Source: Limnohabitans sp.
GTDB taxonomy: Bacteria > Pseudomonadota > Gammaproteobacteria > Burkholderiales > Burkholderiaceae_C
Reading direction: 5' to 3'
Assembly: GCF_023910625.1 (NCBI RefSeq)
Contig: NZ_JAAVVW010000003.1
Coordinates: 310,001-374,000, forward strand
DNA: 64,000 nt
How positions within the stretch are numbered: position 1 is the first letter of the stretch; every line of letters begins with the position of its first letter. The notes under the pieces are model-generated. The model was not told where the DNA came from, ran no database searches, and saw only the letters and a program-made list of their open reading frames with translations. Positions 56,981-64,000 of this stretch are shown in pieces. Position numbers and translations under genes: made by a program.

Positions 56981-57895
56981 TTAAATCCTTGCTTTATCAA
57001 GTTGCTGGCGCTGGGGGGTAGTCGGTAAGGTCCAAAGGTCCAGCCACGGGCGACGGCCAGCGGCTAACGCTTGGGCGACTTTTTCGGGTTCAGCCCACCC
57101 TGTTAATTGCTCCAAGGTCAGGCCAGCGGCTCGCCCGGCTTGAATGGCGTGAACATCGTTTACACCCCGGGCCACTTTGCCCAGTTGCTTGGTGGCTTTG
57201 CGCGTCAAACTCGCGGGCGCTGCTTCACGTTCAAACAACCCGGCAGGTAACCAGCCCCGGCCATCGTTGGGCTGAGACAGTCGTTTGTAGTTGCCGGGTT
57301 CAGTGAACACCCTTAACCCAGTGCCAGGAGATGGTTTATCTAGATGGTGTCCGTCTGGCGGACTAGGCGAAGTGCTCAAAATGGCCTTTATAGGTCCGTC
57401 TGGCGGACTAGGCAACACCCTCTCTGGTCCGTCTGGCGGTCCTATTTTTGACCTCTCTAGTCCGTCTGGCGGTTTAAGACTTGCGTTTTTTAGTGGGCGT
57501 TTTGCATAACTGCCACGGTCGAAGCATTCAGCAGCGCCAGCGTCATAACCGGGCAGGCGGTCCAGTGTTCGCCATGTCAAGGCATACCAACTGGCCTTGT
57601 TTGGCCGGTGCCCTTGCACTGTCTGGTGTACCAGCTTAGCGGCTATCAATTCTTTGAGGGCGCGGGTAATGGTGTCGGCAGAATTCCAGCCACGCTTGGA
57701 CAAATAAGCCCGGCTGGCCAGTAAGCGACCGTTGTTGTCACTGTTGCACTGCCGTGCAATTTCCATCAGCAGGGCCTTGGCTGGGTGGCTCAGATTCAAA
57801 TATGCGGCGCTGTCCAGCACCACATACGGCATGGCCACAAATGGGCCACTGTCGCGGCTGGTGTCGTGCCCTTTGCGTTTGCGGTCACGCCCCAT
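56981..57895 (-). CDS. Replication initiator-like winged-helix protein
   Basis: A 304-residue protein. The N-terminal domain (about residues 18-115) has the winged-helix pattern of phage O-type or plasmid Rep proteins: FVAMPYVVLDSAAYLNLSHP, AKALLMEIARQCN, then LSKRGWNSADTITRALKELI. A linker (about residues 140-185) repeats PPDG four times; the DNA under it is a set of palindromic repeats. The C-terminal part (TRKATKQLGKVARGVNDVHA) is helical and may contact a helicase. In phage lambda, gene O also contains the origin iterons. The start overlaps the upstream gene. Confidence 0.6.
   Translation of the reverse strand: MGRDRKRKGHDTSRDSGPFVAMPYVVLDSAAYLNLSHPAKALLMEIARQCNSDNNGRLLASRAYLSKRGWNSADTITRALKELIAAKLVHQTVQGHRPNKASWYALTWRTLDRLPGYDAGAAECFDRGSYAKRPLKNASLKPPDGLERSKIGPPDGPERVLPSPPDGPIKAILSTSPSPPDGHHLDKPSPGTGLRVFTEPGNYKRLSQPNDGRGWLPAGLFEREAAPASLTRKATKQLGKVARGVNDVHAIQAGRAAGLTLEQLTGWAEPEKVAQALAAGRRPWLDLWTLPTTPQRQQLDKARI
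57349..57472. repeat. Four palindromic iteron-like repeats within the initiator gene
   Basis: GTCCGTCTGGCGG occurs at 57349, 57394, 57427 and 57460. The first two copies continue to AC, which makes GTCCG-TCTGG-CGGAC palindromes. Spacings are 45, 33 and 33 bp; the last two are close to three helical turns. They encode the PPDG motifs. Confidence 0.8.
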
Positions 57896-58178
57896 GGTCA
57901 CCCCCCGTATGGGCTGCGGCCAGTAGCTCAACAAAGCCTAAGCGGGCTCTCGGCTTCATGTCTTTGAATGCCTCCAAAATCAGGCGCTGGCTTTGGATGT
58001 CAAAGCGTGCGACTGCCAAGGCTAGGTTCATGCTGGCACCACCAGAGGCAACAAGTGCCACCAGTTCAGGGCACCCATTACGGCGAACCTTCACGGCGTT
58101 AAAGAACATGCGGCGCGATATGCCGGTAGCAGCGCGTATCTGCTCAGCGGTTGGGTGCAGGTCTGCACTCTTATCCAT
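57885..58178 (-). CDS. KorB/ParB-type HTH protein
   Basis: A 97-residue protein. PTAEQIRAATGISRRMFFNA, then NGCPELVALVASGGASMNLALAVARFD, matches the helical DNA-binding domain style of ParB/KorB proteins. There is no ParB nuclease-like domain, so it is probably a small regulator or replication accessory. The end overlaps the start of the initiator gene by 11 bp. Confidence 0.6.
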   Translation of the reverse strand: MDKSADLHPTAEQIRAATGISRRMFFNAVKVRRNGCPELVALVASGGASMNLALAVARFDIQSQRLILEAFKDMKPRARLGFVELLAAAHTGGDHGA

Positions 58179-58506
58179 GCTTGCCCCCTTGTTGGCGCTT
58201 CGCCATCCATGCGTAAATCTTGCGGCGGTCAGCAAGGGTCAGCGAGTAAACACCAGGGCGGCAGGGGTAGCCATCGCGGTCAGTAAACTGGATGCGCTCG
58301 CAGGGCACCTCAAGGCCACGGCGGCGAAGGTCTGCCACCAGTTCAGGGCTGTTGCTGGCACCAGATACGCGGTCTAGTGATTCACGCGGTACAGGTCGAT
58401 TCAGCAGCACGGCAATGGCTCGCAGTTGGCGCGGGTTGTCGGTGCCTGTAAACTTCACGCTGTTCGCGGCGCTCGATTCTGCTTTTGTGGGGTCGGGCGT
58501 TTTCAT
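58171..58506 (-). CDS. Small winged-helix protein (HTH_39-like)
   Basis: A 111-residue protein. The region RQLRAIAVLLNRPVPRESLD, then ASNSPELVADLRRRGLEVPC and GYPCRPGVYSLTLADRR, resembles the short winged-helix domain of phage and plasmid regulators (Pfam HTH_39). Its ATG overlaps the stop of the 36-residue peptide by 4 bp, and its end overlaps the next start. Confidence 0.65.
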   Translation of the reverse strand: MKTPDPTKAESSAANSVKFTGTDNPRQLRAIAVLLNRPVPRESLDRVSGASNSPELVADLRRRGLEVPCERIQFTDRDGYPCRPGVYSLTLADRRKIYAWMAKRQQGGKHG

Positions 58507-58613
58507 TTGCCACCCCCGATAACCTGCTGAACAATCATGCCAAGCACAAAGGCATAGGCATAAGGCACAGCACGGGCAATGCCCCACGCAATTGCATCGA
58601 TGCGGGCCTTCAT
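58503..58613 (-). CDS. 36-residue hydrophobic peptide
   Basis: MKARIDAIAWGIARAVPYAY, then AFVLGMIVQQVIGGGK. One helix is moderately hydrophobic with basic ends. Its start overlaps the AlpA-like stop (TAATG), and its stop overlaps the next start (ATGA), so it is read by coupled translation. It may be a small membrane peptide or only a coupling leader. Confidence 0.55.
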   Translation of the reverse strand: MKARIDAIAWGIARAVPYAYAFVLGMIVQQVIGGGK

Positions 58614-58861
58614 TACGCCACCCCCATCAGTGCTTTGATTTCAGCCACGGGCCATGCCAAGCGGCCATTGATGCGGATTGGGCGCAGTGGGCCGTTCTCT
58701 AGGCAGGCCCATGCTCGCAGGGTTTGCGGGCGGCGAATTAAATGATGTGCAGCGTCAGCGGTGGGGATATGGCTTCGGGTCTCATGCGGCAGCGGGGGGC
58801 ATTGTTGCAGGGCTCTTGCCTCGCGCTTCGCTTGGTTGCTCAGTAGTCCAGTGGTTTGCAT
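58613..58861 (-). CDS. AlpA/excisionase-like helix-turn-helix protein
   Basis: An 82-residue protein with a MerR-type HTH in its C-terminal half: HIPTADAAHHLIRRPQTLRA, then IRINGRLAWPVAEIKALMG. AlpA-type proteins activate integrase or excision in P4-like satellites and defective prophages. It is first in the element's main operon; repeats upstream (58979-59016) may be its sites. Confidence 0.75.
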   Translation of the reverse strand: MQTTGLLSNQAKREARALQQCPPLPHETRSHIPTADAAHHLIRRPQTLRAWACLENGPLRPIRINGRLAWPVAEIKALMGVA

Positions 58862-58978
58862 GTTGGTATTCCAATATCACTGCAAAGTTGCAGCGATATG
58901 GATTACTTACCTTGCATATTCATGCAGGCAAACTGCAACTTGCCTGCAACTTCATTTCACCAATGAAAACCCATCTTC

Positions 58979-59016
58979 AAATGCAGTCAAATGCAGTCAA
59001 ATGCAGTCAAATGCAG
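58979..59016. repeat. Tandem 10 bp repeats upstream of the main operon
   Basis: AAATGCAGTC-type units: ATGCAGTCAA occurs three times in a row, followed by ATGCAGG. Related TGCAG/CTGCAA words are scattered from 58880 to 58950. The spacing of one helical turn suits cooperative binding of a regulator between two element genes. Confidence 0.75.
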
Positions 59017-59024
59017 GCGTTGCA

Positions 59025-59678
59025 TTAGGCGCGGTGAACTGTCGTGCCTTCCCTTTGTGCGCTTGCACGGCGCGTTAATGCGGGCTTCACATCGCTAGTA
59101 AGTGACTGCCTTGTTATGCCTAGCCTCTTTGCGACTTCGCCCACGCCATCAGGCATGCGTCCGACGGCAGTGATGTTCATGTTTAGGCCAGCATCAATGC
59201 AAGCCTGCAAACGGTGGTCTTGTCGCTGTTCTATTGTTTCTTTTTGCGGTGTCACCACCACGGGCGCAGCATCTTCAACGGGGGGCAGCATCGCCAGCAG
59301 GGCGTCGCGGTCGGGGTCGGGCAGGTAAGGTGCAAGCTGGGCGCAAATACGGCGTGTTTCTTGCCACATATCCCCTTTAAGCTCATCGTTCAATTTGAAG
59401 CCTTCAATGTTGGCTTCATTGTTGGCGGTACACAATGCAAAGAAACTTACGTTGTGCAGCATCTCCAGTGCCAATTTTTCGCCGGTATTCGTATGGTGAT
59501 GAAACATGTATTTTTCTGCCCATCTCCCGGCTGCTGAAAATGCGCTTAGTGGGTCAGCTATCGTGCTAGAGAATGGCGCGCAAATTTGTTTATCCAGCTC
59601 TTCCAATAGCACTTTATGCCTTGGCTCCATCACCGCTCGGGCAAAGCTTTGAAATTCAAGCCATTGTTCGTAGTCCAT
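59025..59678 (-). CDS. Hypothetical element protein with a C-terminal HTH
   Basis: A 217-residue protein with a good ribosome site (GGAGAGGGGG) before its ATG. The N-terminal two thirds are helical (EQWLEFQSFARAVMEPRHKV). The C-terminus contains a probable HTH (VGEVAKRLGITRQSLTSDVK). I recognise no family. It ends before the 10 bp tandem repeats and could be a regulator of the following operon. Confidence 0.65.
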   Translation of the reverse strand: MDYEQWLEFQSFARAVMEPRHKVLLEELDKQICAPFSSTIADPLSAFSAAGRWAEKYMFHHHTNTGEKLALEMLHNVSFFALCTANNEANIEGFKLNDELKGDMWQETRRICAQLAPYLPDPDRDALLAMLPPVEDAAPVVVTPQKETIEQRQDHRLQACIDAGLNMNITAVGRMPDGVGEVAKRLGITRQSLTSDVKPALTRRASAQREGTTVHRA

Positions 59679-59778
59679 AAATCCCCCTCTCCCCGTTGAA
59701 AAAATTCCACCAGCAGGCCAGCGGGGTACTGGCTTTCATGCCGGGTAATTAGTCCGACACGGCTGGGGCAAAAACTGT

Positions 59779-60093
59779 TCAGGCGGTCATCGCTGGCGCT
59801 GGCTTAACGCGCATGGGGGCGGTCTTGAAGCGCTGTTGCGCCTGCCACACGTCATAGGCGCATTGTTCGGCTAGCCACACGCGGGCATCGCCTCCACGCG
59901 CCACGCCCAGCCATGCCTCGATGCGAAGGGCCATGTCGGGCGATATGGCGGCGCGGCCATTCAACACACGCGATAACGCGACACGCGACACGCCCAACTG
60001 TTCGGCGGCTTGGGTTACGCCCAGCCCCAATGTGGGCAGCACGTCATCGCGCAGCGTCAGGCCGGGGTGGGGTGGGTTATTCATGCGGGTCAT
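59779..60093 (-). CDS. HigA-type antitoxin
   Basis: A 104-residue XRE-family protein. The start MTRMNNPPHPGLTLRDDVLP and the HTH VTQAAEQLGVSRVALSRVLN, then GRAAISPDMALRIEAWLG, are typical of HigA. AGGAG precedes the ATG. It lies 10 bp after the toxin gene, in the toxin-first order that marks HigBA systems. Confidence 0.92.
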   Translation of the reverse strand: MTRMNNPPHPGLTLRDDVLPTLGLGVTQAAEQLGVSRVALSRVLNGRAAISPDMALRIEAWLGVARGGDARVWLAEQCAYDVWQAQQRFKTAPMRVKPAPAMTA

Positions 60094-60103
60094 TGCTTTG
60101 CTC

Positions 60104-60382
60104 CTAGTGGTAGTCCATGTAATCAACCAGCACAGCGTCTGTGCCTTCAAAGGTGAAAGTCATTCGCCAGTTGCCGTTGACCGAAACTGCCCAATGGTCT
60201 TTTAAGTGGCCACTCAGCGCGTGCAAGCCCCAGCCGGGCACGTTCATATCGCGGTCGCAGGTGGCCACGTCTAACCGCGCCAGCAAACGGCCCAGCTTTG
60301 CAGCATGGTCTGGCCGGATACCCGCTTTTATGCCTCGCTCAAAAAAGGCTTGCAGCCCTTTATGGGCGAATGACTTAATCAT
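60104..60382 (-). CDS. HigB-type ribosome-dependent mRNA interferase toxin
   Basis: A 92-residue RelE-superfamily toxin. SFAHKGLQAFFERGIKAGIR, LSGHLKDHWAVSVNGNWRMT and FTFEGTDAVLVDYMDYH match HigB. It cuts mRNA on translating ribosomes; HigA binds and inhibits it. In this element the pair probably secures maintenance. Confidence 0.92.
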   Translation of the reverse strand: MIKSFAHKGLQAFFERGIKAGIRPDHAAKLGRLLARLDVATCDRDMNVPGWGLHALSGHLKDHWAVSVNGNWRMTFTFEGTDAVLVDYMDYH

Positions 60383-60420
60383 GGTCGATTGTATCGTGTG
60401 GCGTTACGCTTTGCAATCTA

Positions 60421-61782
60421 TCAAACCACCACGCGCAGCTTGCCCGGCACGGCTTGGGCATTAAACACAATCCCGGCTTGTTCCAATATCCACGCCTCAA
60501 TGCGGCCGTGCTGCAGCGCCAGCAGCTCCAGCGGGCGCACGGTGTAGTGCTTTTCAGCGGTGGCGCTGGGTTTGTGGCCTTGGATTTGCGCCACCACGCC
60601 CACGGGCACCTCCAGCCACTAGGTCAGGCTTTTGAATGAACGGCGCAGGCCGTGCAGGGTCAGTCCCTCCAGCCCAGCGGCTTTGCAGGCGCGGGTGTGC
60701 GGCGTGTTGGGTTCGGTCAGGCACCCGCTGGCGCTGGTGGGGCTTGAGAAAACCCATTCATTACGGCGGGGCAGGGCGGTTAGCAGGTGTTCAATGTAGG
60801 GGGTCAGTGGAATTTCTCGGGCTCCCTCCACCTTGTCGCGGATATGGATTCCCTTCCATTGCGTGTTCACGTCCTCCCAGCGCAGCGCCAGCACCTCGCC
60901 CGGCCTTGCCCCTGTCAGCAGCATCACTTGCAGGCAGGCGGCAATGGTGGGGTTTTGCAGTTGCTGCACGGCGGCAAACCATGCGGGTAGCTGGCCACGT
61001 TGCAACACGTCTTTTTTCACGCCAGCTTTGCCCAATGCTTCGCGGGCTTTTTGTGTCTTGGCGGGGTTTTTGTCGGGCACCAGTCCTGCATAGGCGGGCT
61101 GTTGACTGCACCACGTTAAAAAGACGGTCAGCAGTCGCCATGCCAGCCGGGCAGAGGATGCGCGGGTTTGCCCCTCCAGCGCGGCCCATGCTTCGATGCG
61201 CTCAGGTGTCAGGTCCACCATTCGGCAGGCCATCAGGCTGGCCAGCGGCCCCGGCTGGGTGGGTTCTTTGCCTCCACCACGGCGGCCACTTGGCAAGCCC
61301 CCGGCCTTGGCCTTGTCCACATGGTCGCGGTAGTGCAGGGCACCCCAAAACGGGCGGCGCTGTTCGATGTAATCGGCCCATACCTCGGCCAGTGTCAGGG
61401 TTTGCGCAGCAGCGGCGCTTTGGGCTTGGGCCTGTTTTTGCTGGCGCTGGCGCTCGATTTCTCGGGGGTCTTGTCCGTTGTCCAGGATAACGGCCATGCG
61501 GCGGGCTTCGGTGCGGGCTTGTTCAATGCTCCAGCTTCGCACATCCCCAATGGTGCGGCGCACGGTCTGGCGGTGCAGCTTTGCCTCGAAAACAAACGAC
61601 TTGGCACCAGCAGCGGTTACGCGTACCCGCAGGCCAGGCGCTTTGCCATCGCGCAAAAATATTTGCGCTTTGTCAGTTGGGCAGCTCAGGCGGTCAATTA
61701 CGCCAGCGGTCAGGTCATGCGCTTGGGTCAGGTCATGCGCTTGGGTCAGGTCCAGCGGTGCGGATTTGCTCGGTCGTGCCAT
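60421..61782 (-). pseudogene. Tyrosine integrase interrupted by an amber codon
   Basis: A P4-type integrase of about 453 codons. The N-terminal arm-binding DUF4102 region (KAPGLRVRVTAAGAKSFVFE), the core arginine in LLTGARPGEVLALRW and the HxxR in LTLHGLRRSFKSLT are in the first 387 residues. Then TAG (60619-60621) interrupts. The same frame continues WLEVPVGVVAQIQGHKPSAT and holds the nucleophile Tyr in AEKHYTVRPL. A GAG to TAG change (Glu in relatives such as SLTEW) would explain it. Without readthrough the enzyme lacks its tyrosine. Near the N-terminus an 18 bp tandem repeat encodes DLTQAH twice. Confidence 0.92.
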
Positions 61783-61796
61783 GCTCGAAACCTTTC

Positions 61797-61873
61797 ATGT
61801 AGCCACCATGTAGCCACCATGTAGCCACCATGTAGCCACCATGTAGCCACCATGTAGCCACCATGTAGCCACC
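61797..61873. repeat. Seven tandem 11 bp repeats next to attR
   Basis: ATGTAGCCACC is repeated seven times without a gap and abuts attR on one side and the integrase start on the other. The AGCCACC part also occurs in the tRNA acceptor end inside att. It is probably an arm-type integrase binding array that also covers the int promoter. Confidence 0.9.
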
Positions 61874-61919
61874 TTGTGATTCCTGTTGTCGTGGGTTCGA
61901 GCCCCATCAGCCACCCCAA
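61874..61919 (+). repeat. attR (duplicated 3' end of tRNA-His)
   Basis: Identical over 46 bp to 55303-55348. It lacks the 5' half of the tRNA, so it is not a functional gene. Confidence 0.93.
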
Positions 61920-62031
61920 ATGTCTTCAACAAAACCCATTTTTTTGATTGGGGGTTGTTTTTTTGACAAGTGATTTGAAGCCTGTTCCAAGGCTTTCAGC
62001 TTGCTTTTCAATGTATAATTTCAACCAGTTT

Positions 62032-62107
62032 GCGGGAATAGCTCAGTTGGTAGAGCGCAACCTTGCCAAGGTTGAGGTCGCGAGTTCGAGCCTCGTTTCC
62101 CGCTCCA
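62032..62107 (+). tRNA. tRNA-Gly (anticodon GCC)
   Basis: The acceptor GCGGGAA pairs with TTCCCGC; the anticodon loop is in AACCTTGCCAAGGTT, and CCA is encoded. A perfect -10 box TATAAT lies at 62014-62019. Confidence 0.96.
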
Positions 62108-62139
62108 AATCCGAAAAGCAGTGCCAACGACTTTTCGAC

Positions 62140-62167
62140 AAAAAAGAAGCATACGCTTCCTTTTTTT
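62140..62167 (+). terminator. Terminator after tRNA-Gly
   Basis: AAAAAAGAAGC-ATAC-GCTTCC is followed by eight T, 33 bp after the tRNA. Confidence 0.8.
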
Positions 62168-62215
62168 GCCCTGGTCAGTGATCTATCCAGCGGGTATGTA
62201 AAGACTGCAGGCGGA

Positions 62216-63190
62216 TCAGTTCACCATGACCAATTTGCCCTTGACGCTGCGTGTACCCATCAAGGCGTAGGCTGTTTTGAGTTCGCTCATCGGCAGGGTC
62301 CTGTCGATCACGGGTTTGATCTTTCCTAAGGCATACCACTTGGCCAGCGTCTCCATCATGCTTGTGTTGGCTTGAGGTTCACGTTTGGCAAACTCCCCCC
62401 AAAACACACCAACCAAGGATGCACCTTTGAGCAATGGCAGGTTTAAGGGCAGGCAAGGGATCGGCCCACCTGCAAAACCGACGACCAAATAACGACCGCG
62501 CCAAGCGATGGAGCGAAATGCAGGTTCAGCGATGTCGCCGCCAACGGGGTCGTAGATCACATCTGGCCCTTGGCCTGCAGTCTGTGTTTTCAGTGTTTCT
62601 CGCAAATTCAACTTGCTGTAATTGATGACCTCATCGGCCCCTAATGATTTGCACAGCGCACATTTCTCGTCTGTGGAGGTTGCTGCAATCACTTTGGCAC
62701 CCGTGGCTTTGGCAATTTGTATGGCTGCTGTACCCACCCCGCCAGCAGCGCCCAAAACCAAGACTGTTTCTCCCGCTTTCAAGGCGGCCCGGTCAAGCAG
62801 TGCGTGATATGAAGTGGCGTAAGTCATGATGAAGGCCGCTGCATCAGTGGCCGGGAAATGTTCAGGCAATGGCAGGCACAATTTAGCTGGTGCCAAGGTG
62901 TGGGTGCCAAAACCACCTGTTCCCGAGAGGCAGGCGACTTTTTGCCCGATTTTCAAGTGTGTCACGCCATCCCCAACGCATTGAACCGTGCCTGCATACT
63001 CTGAGCCTGGAACAAAGGGCAATGGAGGTTTCATCTGGTATTTGTTTTGCACGATCAACAGATCTGGAAAATTCAAACTGGCCGCTTGAATCTCGATCAG
63101 AACCTCGCCGGGACCTGGTTTGGGTGTGGAGACTTCTCGCCATGAGAGGGCTTCGACGCCCGTGGGGTTCTCGCAAAGCCAAGCTTGCAT
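62216..63190 (-). CDS. NADPH:quinone oxidoreductase family protein
   Basis: A 324-residue zinc-free medium-chain dehydrogenase. The N-terminal fold shows VLIEIQAASLNFPDLLIVQN and PFVPGSEYAGTVQCVGDGV; the NADPH motif is VLVLGAAGGVGTAAIQIAKA. It probably reduces quinones or an enone. It stands alone between tRNA-Gly and the divergent surE. Confidence 0.9.
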   Translation of the reverse strand: MQAWLCENPTGVEALSWREVSTPKPGPGEVLIEIQAASLNFPDLLIVQNKYQMKPPLPFVPGSEYAGTVQCVGDGVTHLKIGQKVACLSGTGGFGTHTLAPAKLCLPLPEHFPATDAAAFIMTYATSYHALLDRAALKAGETVLVLGAAGGVGTAAIQIAKATGAKVIAATSTDEKCALCKSLGADEVINYSKLNLRETLKTQTAGQGPDVIYDPVGGDIAEPAFRSIAWRGRYLVVGFAGGPIPCLPLNLPLLKGASLVGVFWGEFAKREPQANTSMMETLAKWYALGKIKPVIDRTLPMSELKTAYALMGTRSVKGKLVMVN

Positions 63191-63356
63191 GCTGTTTCTC
63201 CAAGTAAATGCAATCTAGTGGATGGTTCATCTTAGACAGAGCTCCTTCACTCACCATGTCTCGCTAGCGACCAAGTGCTGGTTGGATGTGTTGTGTGATC
63301 CCGGTTGCGCGTTACGCTGGGCAGCGCTTTACAATTCGTCAATGATAAAAAAAGCT

Positions 63357-64000
63357 ATGAAAATACTGATTTGTAATGACGATGGCTTTCGTGCCGAAGG
63401 GATCGTTGCCTTGTATGACGCGCTGCAGGCCATAGCCGAGGTTGAGGTGGTGGCGCCAGAACACAACAACAGTGCCAAATCCAACGCTTTGACTCTGCAC
63501 ACGCCGTTGTATGTGAATCGGGCCGACAATGGTTTTCGCTATGTCAATGGCACCCCGGCAGATTGCGTCCACATTGCCTTGACAGGCTTGTTGGGTTACC
63601 GACCCGATTTGGTGATTTCGGGCATCAACAACGGCGCCAATATGGGAGATGACACTTTGTATTCGGGCACCGTAGGGGCTGCAATGGAAGGCTATTTATT
63701 TGGGATTCCGGCCATTGCAGTTTCACAAATTGACAAGGGTTGGGCGCATCTGGATGCTGCGGCCCAGACCGTCAAACAGATGGTTCAGCAAATGATCACC
63801 CAACAACTGGTGGGCGTGAGCCCTTGGTTGTTGAATGTGAACATTCCCAACTTGCCCTTGGAGCAGATCAAGCACCCCAAGGTTTGTCGATTGGGGCGTC
63901 GTCATGCCGCCGAGCCTGTGATCACCCAGATCGATCCAAGAGGCCAAACCATGTACTGGATTGGCAAAGCGGGGGCCGCCATGGATGACAGTTCGGGCAC
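63357..64000 (+). CDS. surE: 5'/3'-nucleotidase SurE (partial, cut by the window edge)
   Basis: The first 214 residues of SurE. From the ATG at 63357 the catalytic residues fall at the E. coli positions: Asp8-Asp9 (LICNDDGFRAEG), Ser39 (APEHNNSAKSN) and Asn92 (ISGINNGANMGDD). An upstream ATG at 63342 is in frame but breaks this numbering. SurE removes phosphate from nucleoside monophosphates and is usually followed by pcm, nlpD and rpoS. Confidence 0.95.
   Translation, partial: MKILICNDDGFRAEGIVALYDALQAIAEVEVVAPEHNNSAKSNALTLHTPLYVNRADNGFRYVNGTPADCVHIALTGLLGYRPDLVISGINNGANMGDDTLYSGTVGAAMEGYLFGIPAIAVSQIDKGWAHLDAAAQTVKQMVQQMITQQLVGVSPWLLNVNIPNLPLEQIKHPKVCRLGRRHAAEPVITQIDPRGQTMYWIGKAGAAMDDSSG

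Larger units (their letters stand above)
55303..61919. mobile_element. 6.6 kb tRNA-His integrated element (satellite- or plasmid-like)
   Basis: Two identical 46 bp repeats, the 3' end of tRNA-His (55303-55348) and a copy at 61874-61919, bound the element. Nearly all its genes are on the minus strand. From right to left: tyrosine integrase (amber-interrupted), HigB toxin and HigA antitoxin, a 217-residue protein, an AlpA-like regulator, a 36-residue peptide, two small HTH proteins, a replication initiator, a DUF5681 protein and several small unknowns. No structural phage or conjugation genes are seen. It looks like a phage satellite or a small integrated plasmid. Confidence 0.9.

Noticed and set aside
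58979..59016. CRISPR-like tandem repeats
   Set aside because: The 10 bp units have no spacers; the same is true of the 11 bp array at 61797-61873.

Overview
The window looks like a chromosomal segment of a freshwater betaproteobacterium of the order Burkholderiales, probably Comamonadaceae and Limnohabitans-like. The basis is recalled gene order and protein flavour (lpxK-trm112-kdsB-adk, pyrG-kdsA-eno-ftsB, arginine-type EF-P with EarP, an orphan tripartite tricarboxylate receptor, a FliA/FliS flagellar system). This is inference; no database search was possible.

Layout. 1-4136: flagellar genes (end of a probable flhG, fliA, fliS) split by a 2.8 kb accessory island with a MazEF/PemIK toxin-antitoxin pair and poorly conserved or broken genes; fliS has a recognisable sigma-28 promoter. 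4158-4406: two tRNA genes (Arg, Pro). 4493-11095: a minus-strand fatty-acid/acyl-CoA cluster (acyl-CoA dehydrogenase, APH-type kinase, Crp/Fnr regulator, enoyl-CoA hydratase, 3-hydroxyacyl-CoA dehydrogenase, 2-hydroxyacid dehydrogenase). 11590-17851: housekeeping genes (lexA with its SOS box, adk, kdsB, trm112, lpxK, xseA, sodB). sodB is flanked by two inverted copies of a long hairpin repeat. 18096-37975: metabolic and housekeeping genes, including SDR, L-2-hydroxyglutarate-type oxidase, hslO, ftsB, eno, a frameshifted kdsA, pyrG, coaBC, dut, roxA, bamC, dapA, LOG and efp.

38073-47431: an apparently single minus-strand operon of eleven genes, many overlapping by 4 bp: TetR regulator, sulfonate/nitrate-type ABC importer (four genes), cyclase, fumarylacetoacetase, a Bug-type receptor broken by an amber codon, a Rieske oxygenase and two YeeE/YedE genes. 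It looks like an inducible uptake and ring-oxidation/ring-cleavage pathway of unknown substrate. 47537-55216: earP, uvrC, pgsA, a tartrate/D-malate dehydrogenase, hupB, tRNA-Val, ppiD.

55271-61919: tRNA-His carrying a 6.6 kb integrated element bounded by 46 bp direct repeats. It encodes a tyrosine integrase interrupted by an amber codon, a HigBA pair, an AlpA-like regulator, several small HTH proteins, a replication initiator whose gene contains four palindromic iteron-like repeats, and a DUF5681 protein. An 11 bp repeat occurs seven times against the right attachment site and twice near the left one. No capsid, tail or conjugation genes are visible, so it resembles a phage satellite or small integrative plasmid. 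This is the best candidate for an undescribed system. 62032-64000: tRNA-Gly, a quinone oxidoreductase and the start of surE.

Four conserved genes carry single-base lesions: two amber codons and two 1-bp shifts. They may be real decay or sequence error; reads would decide.
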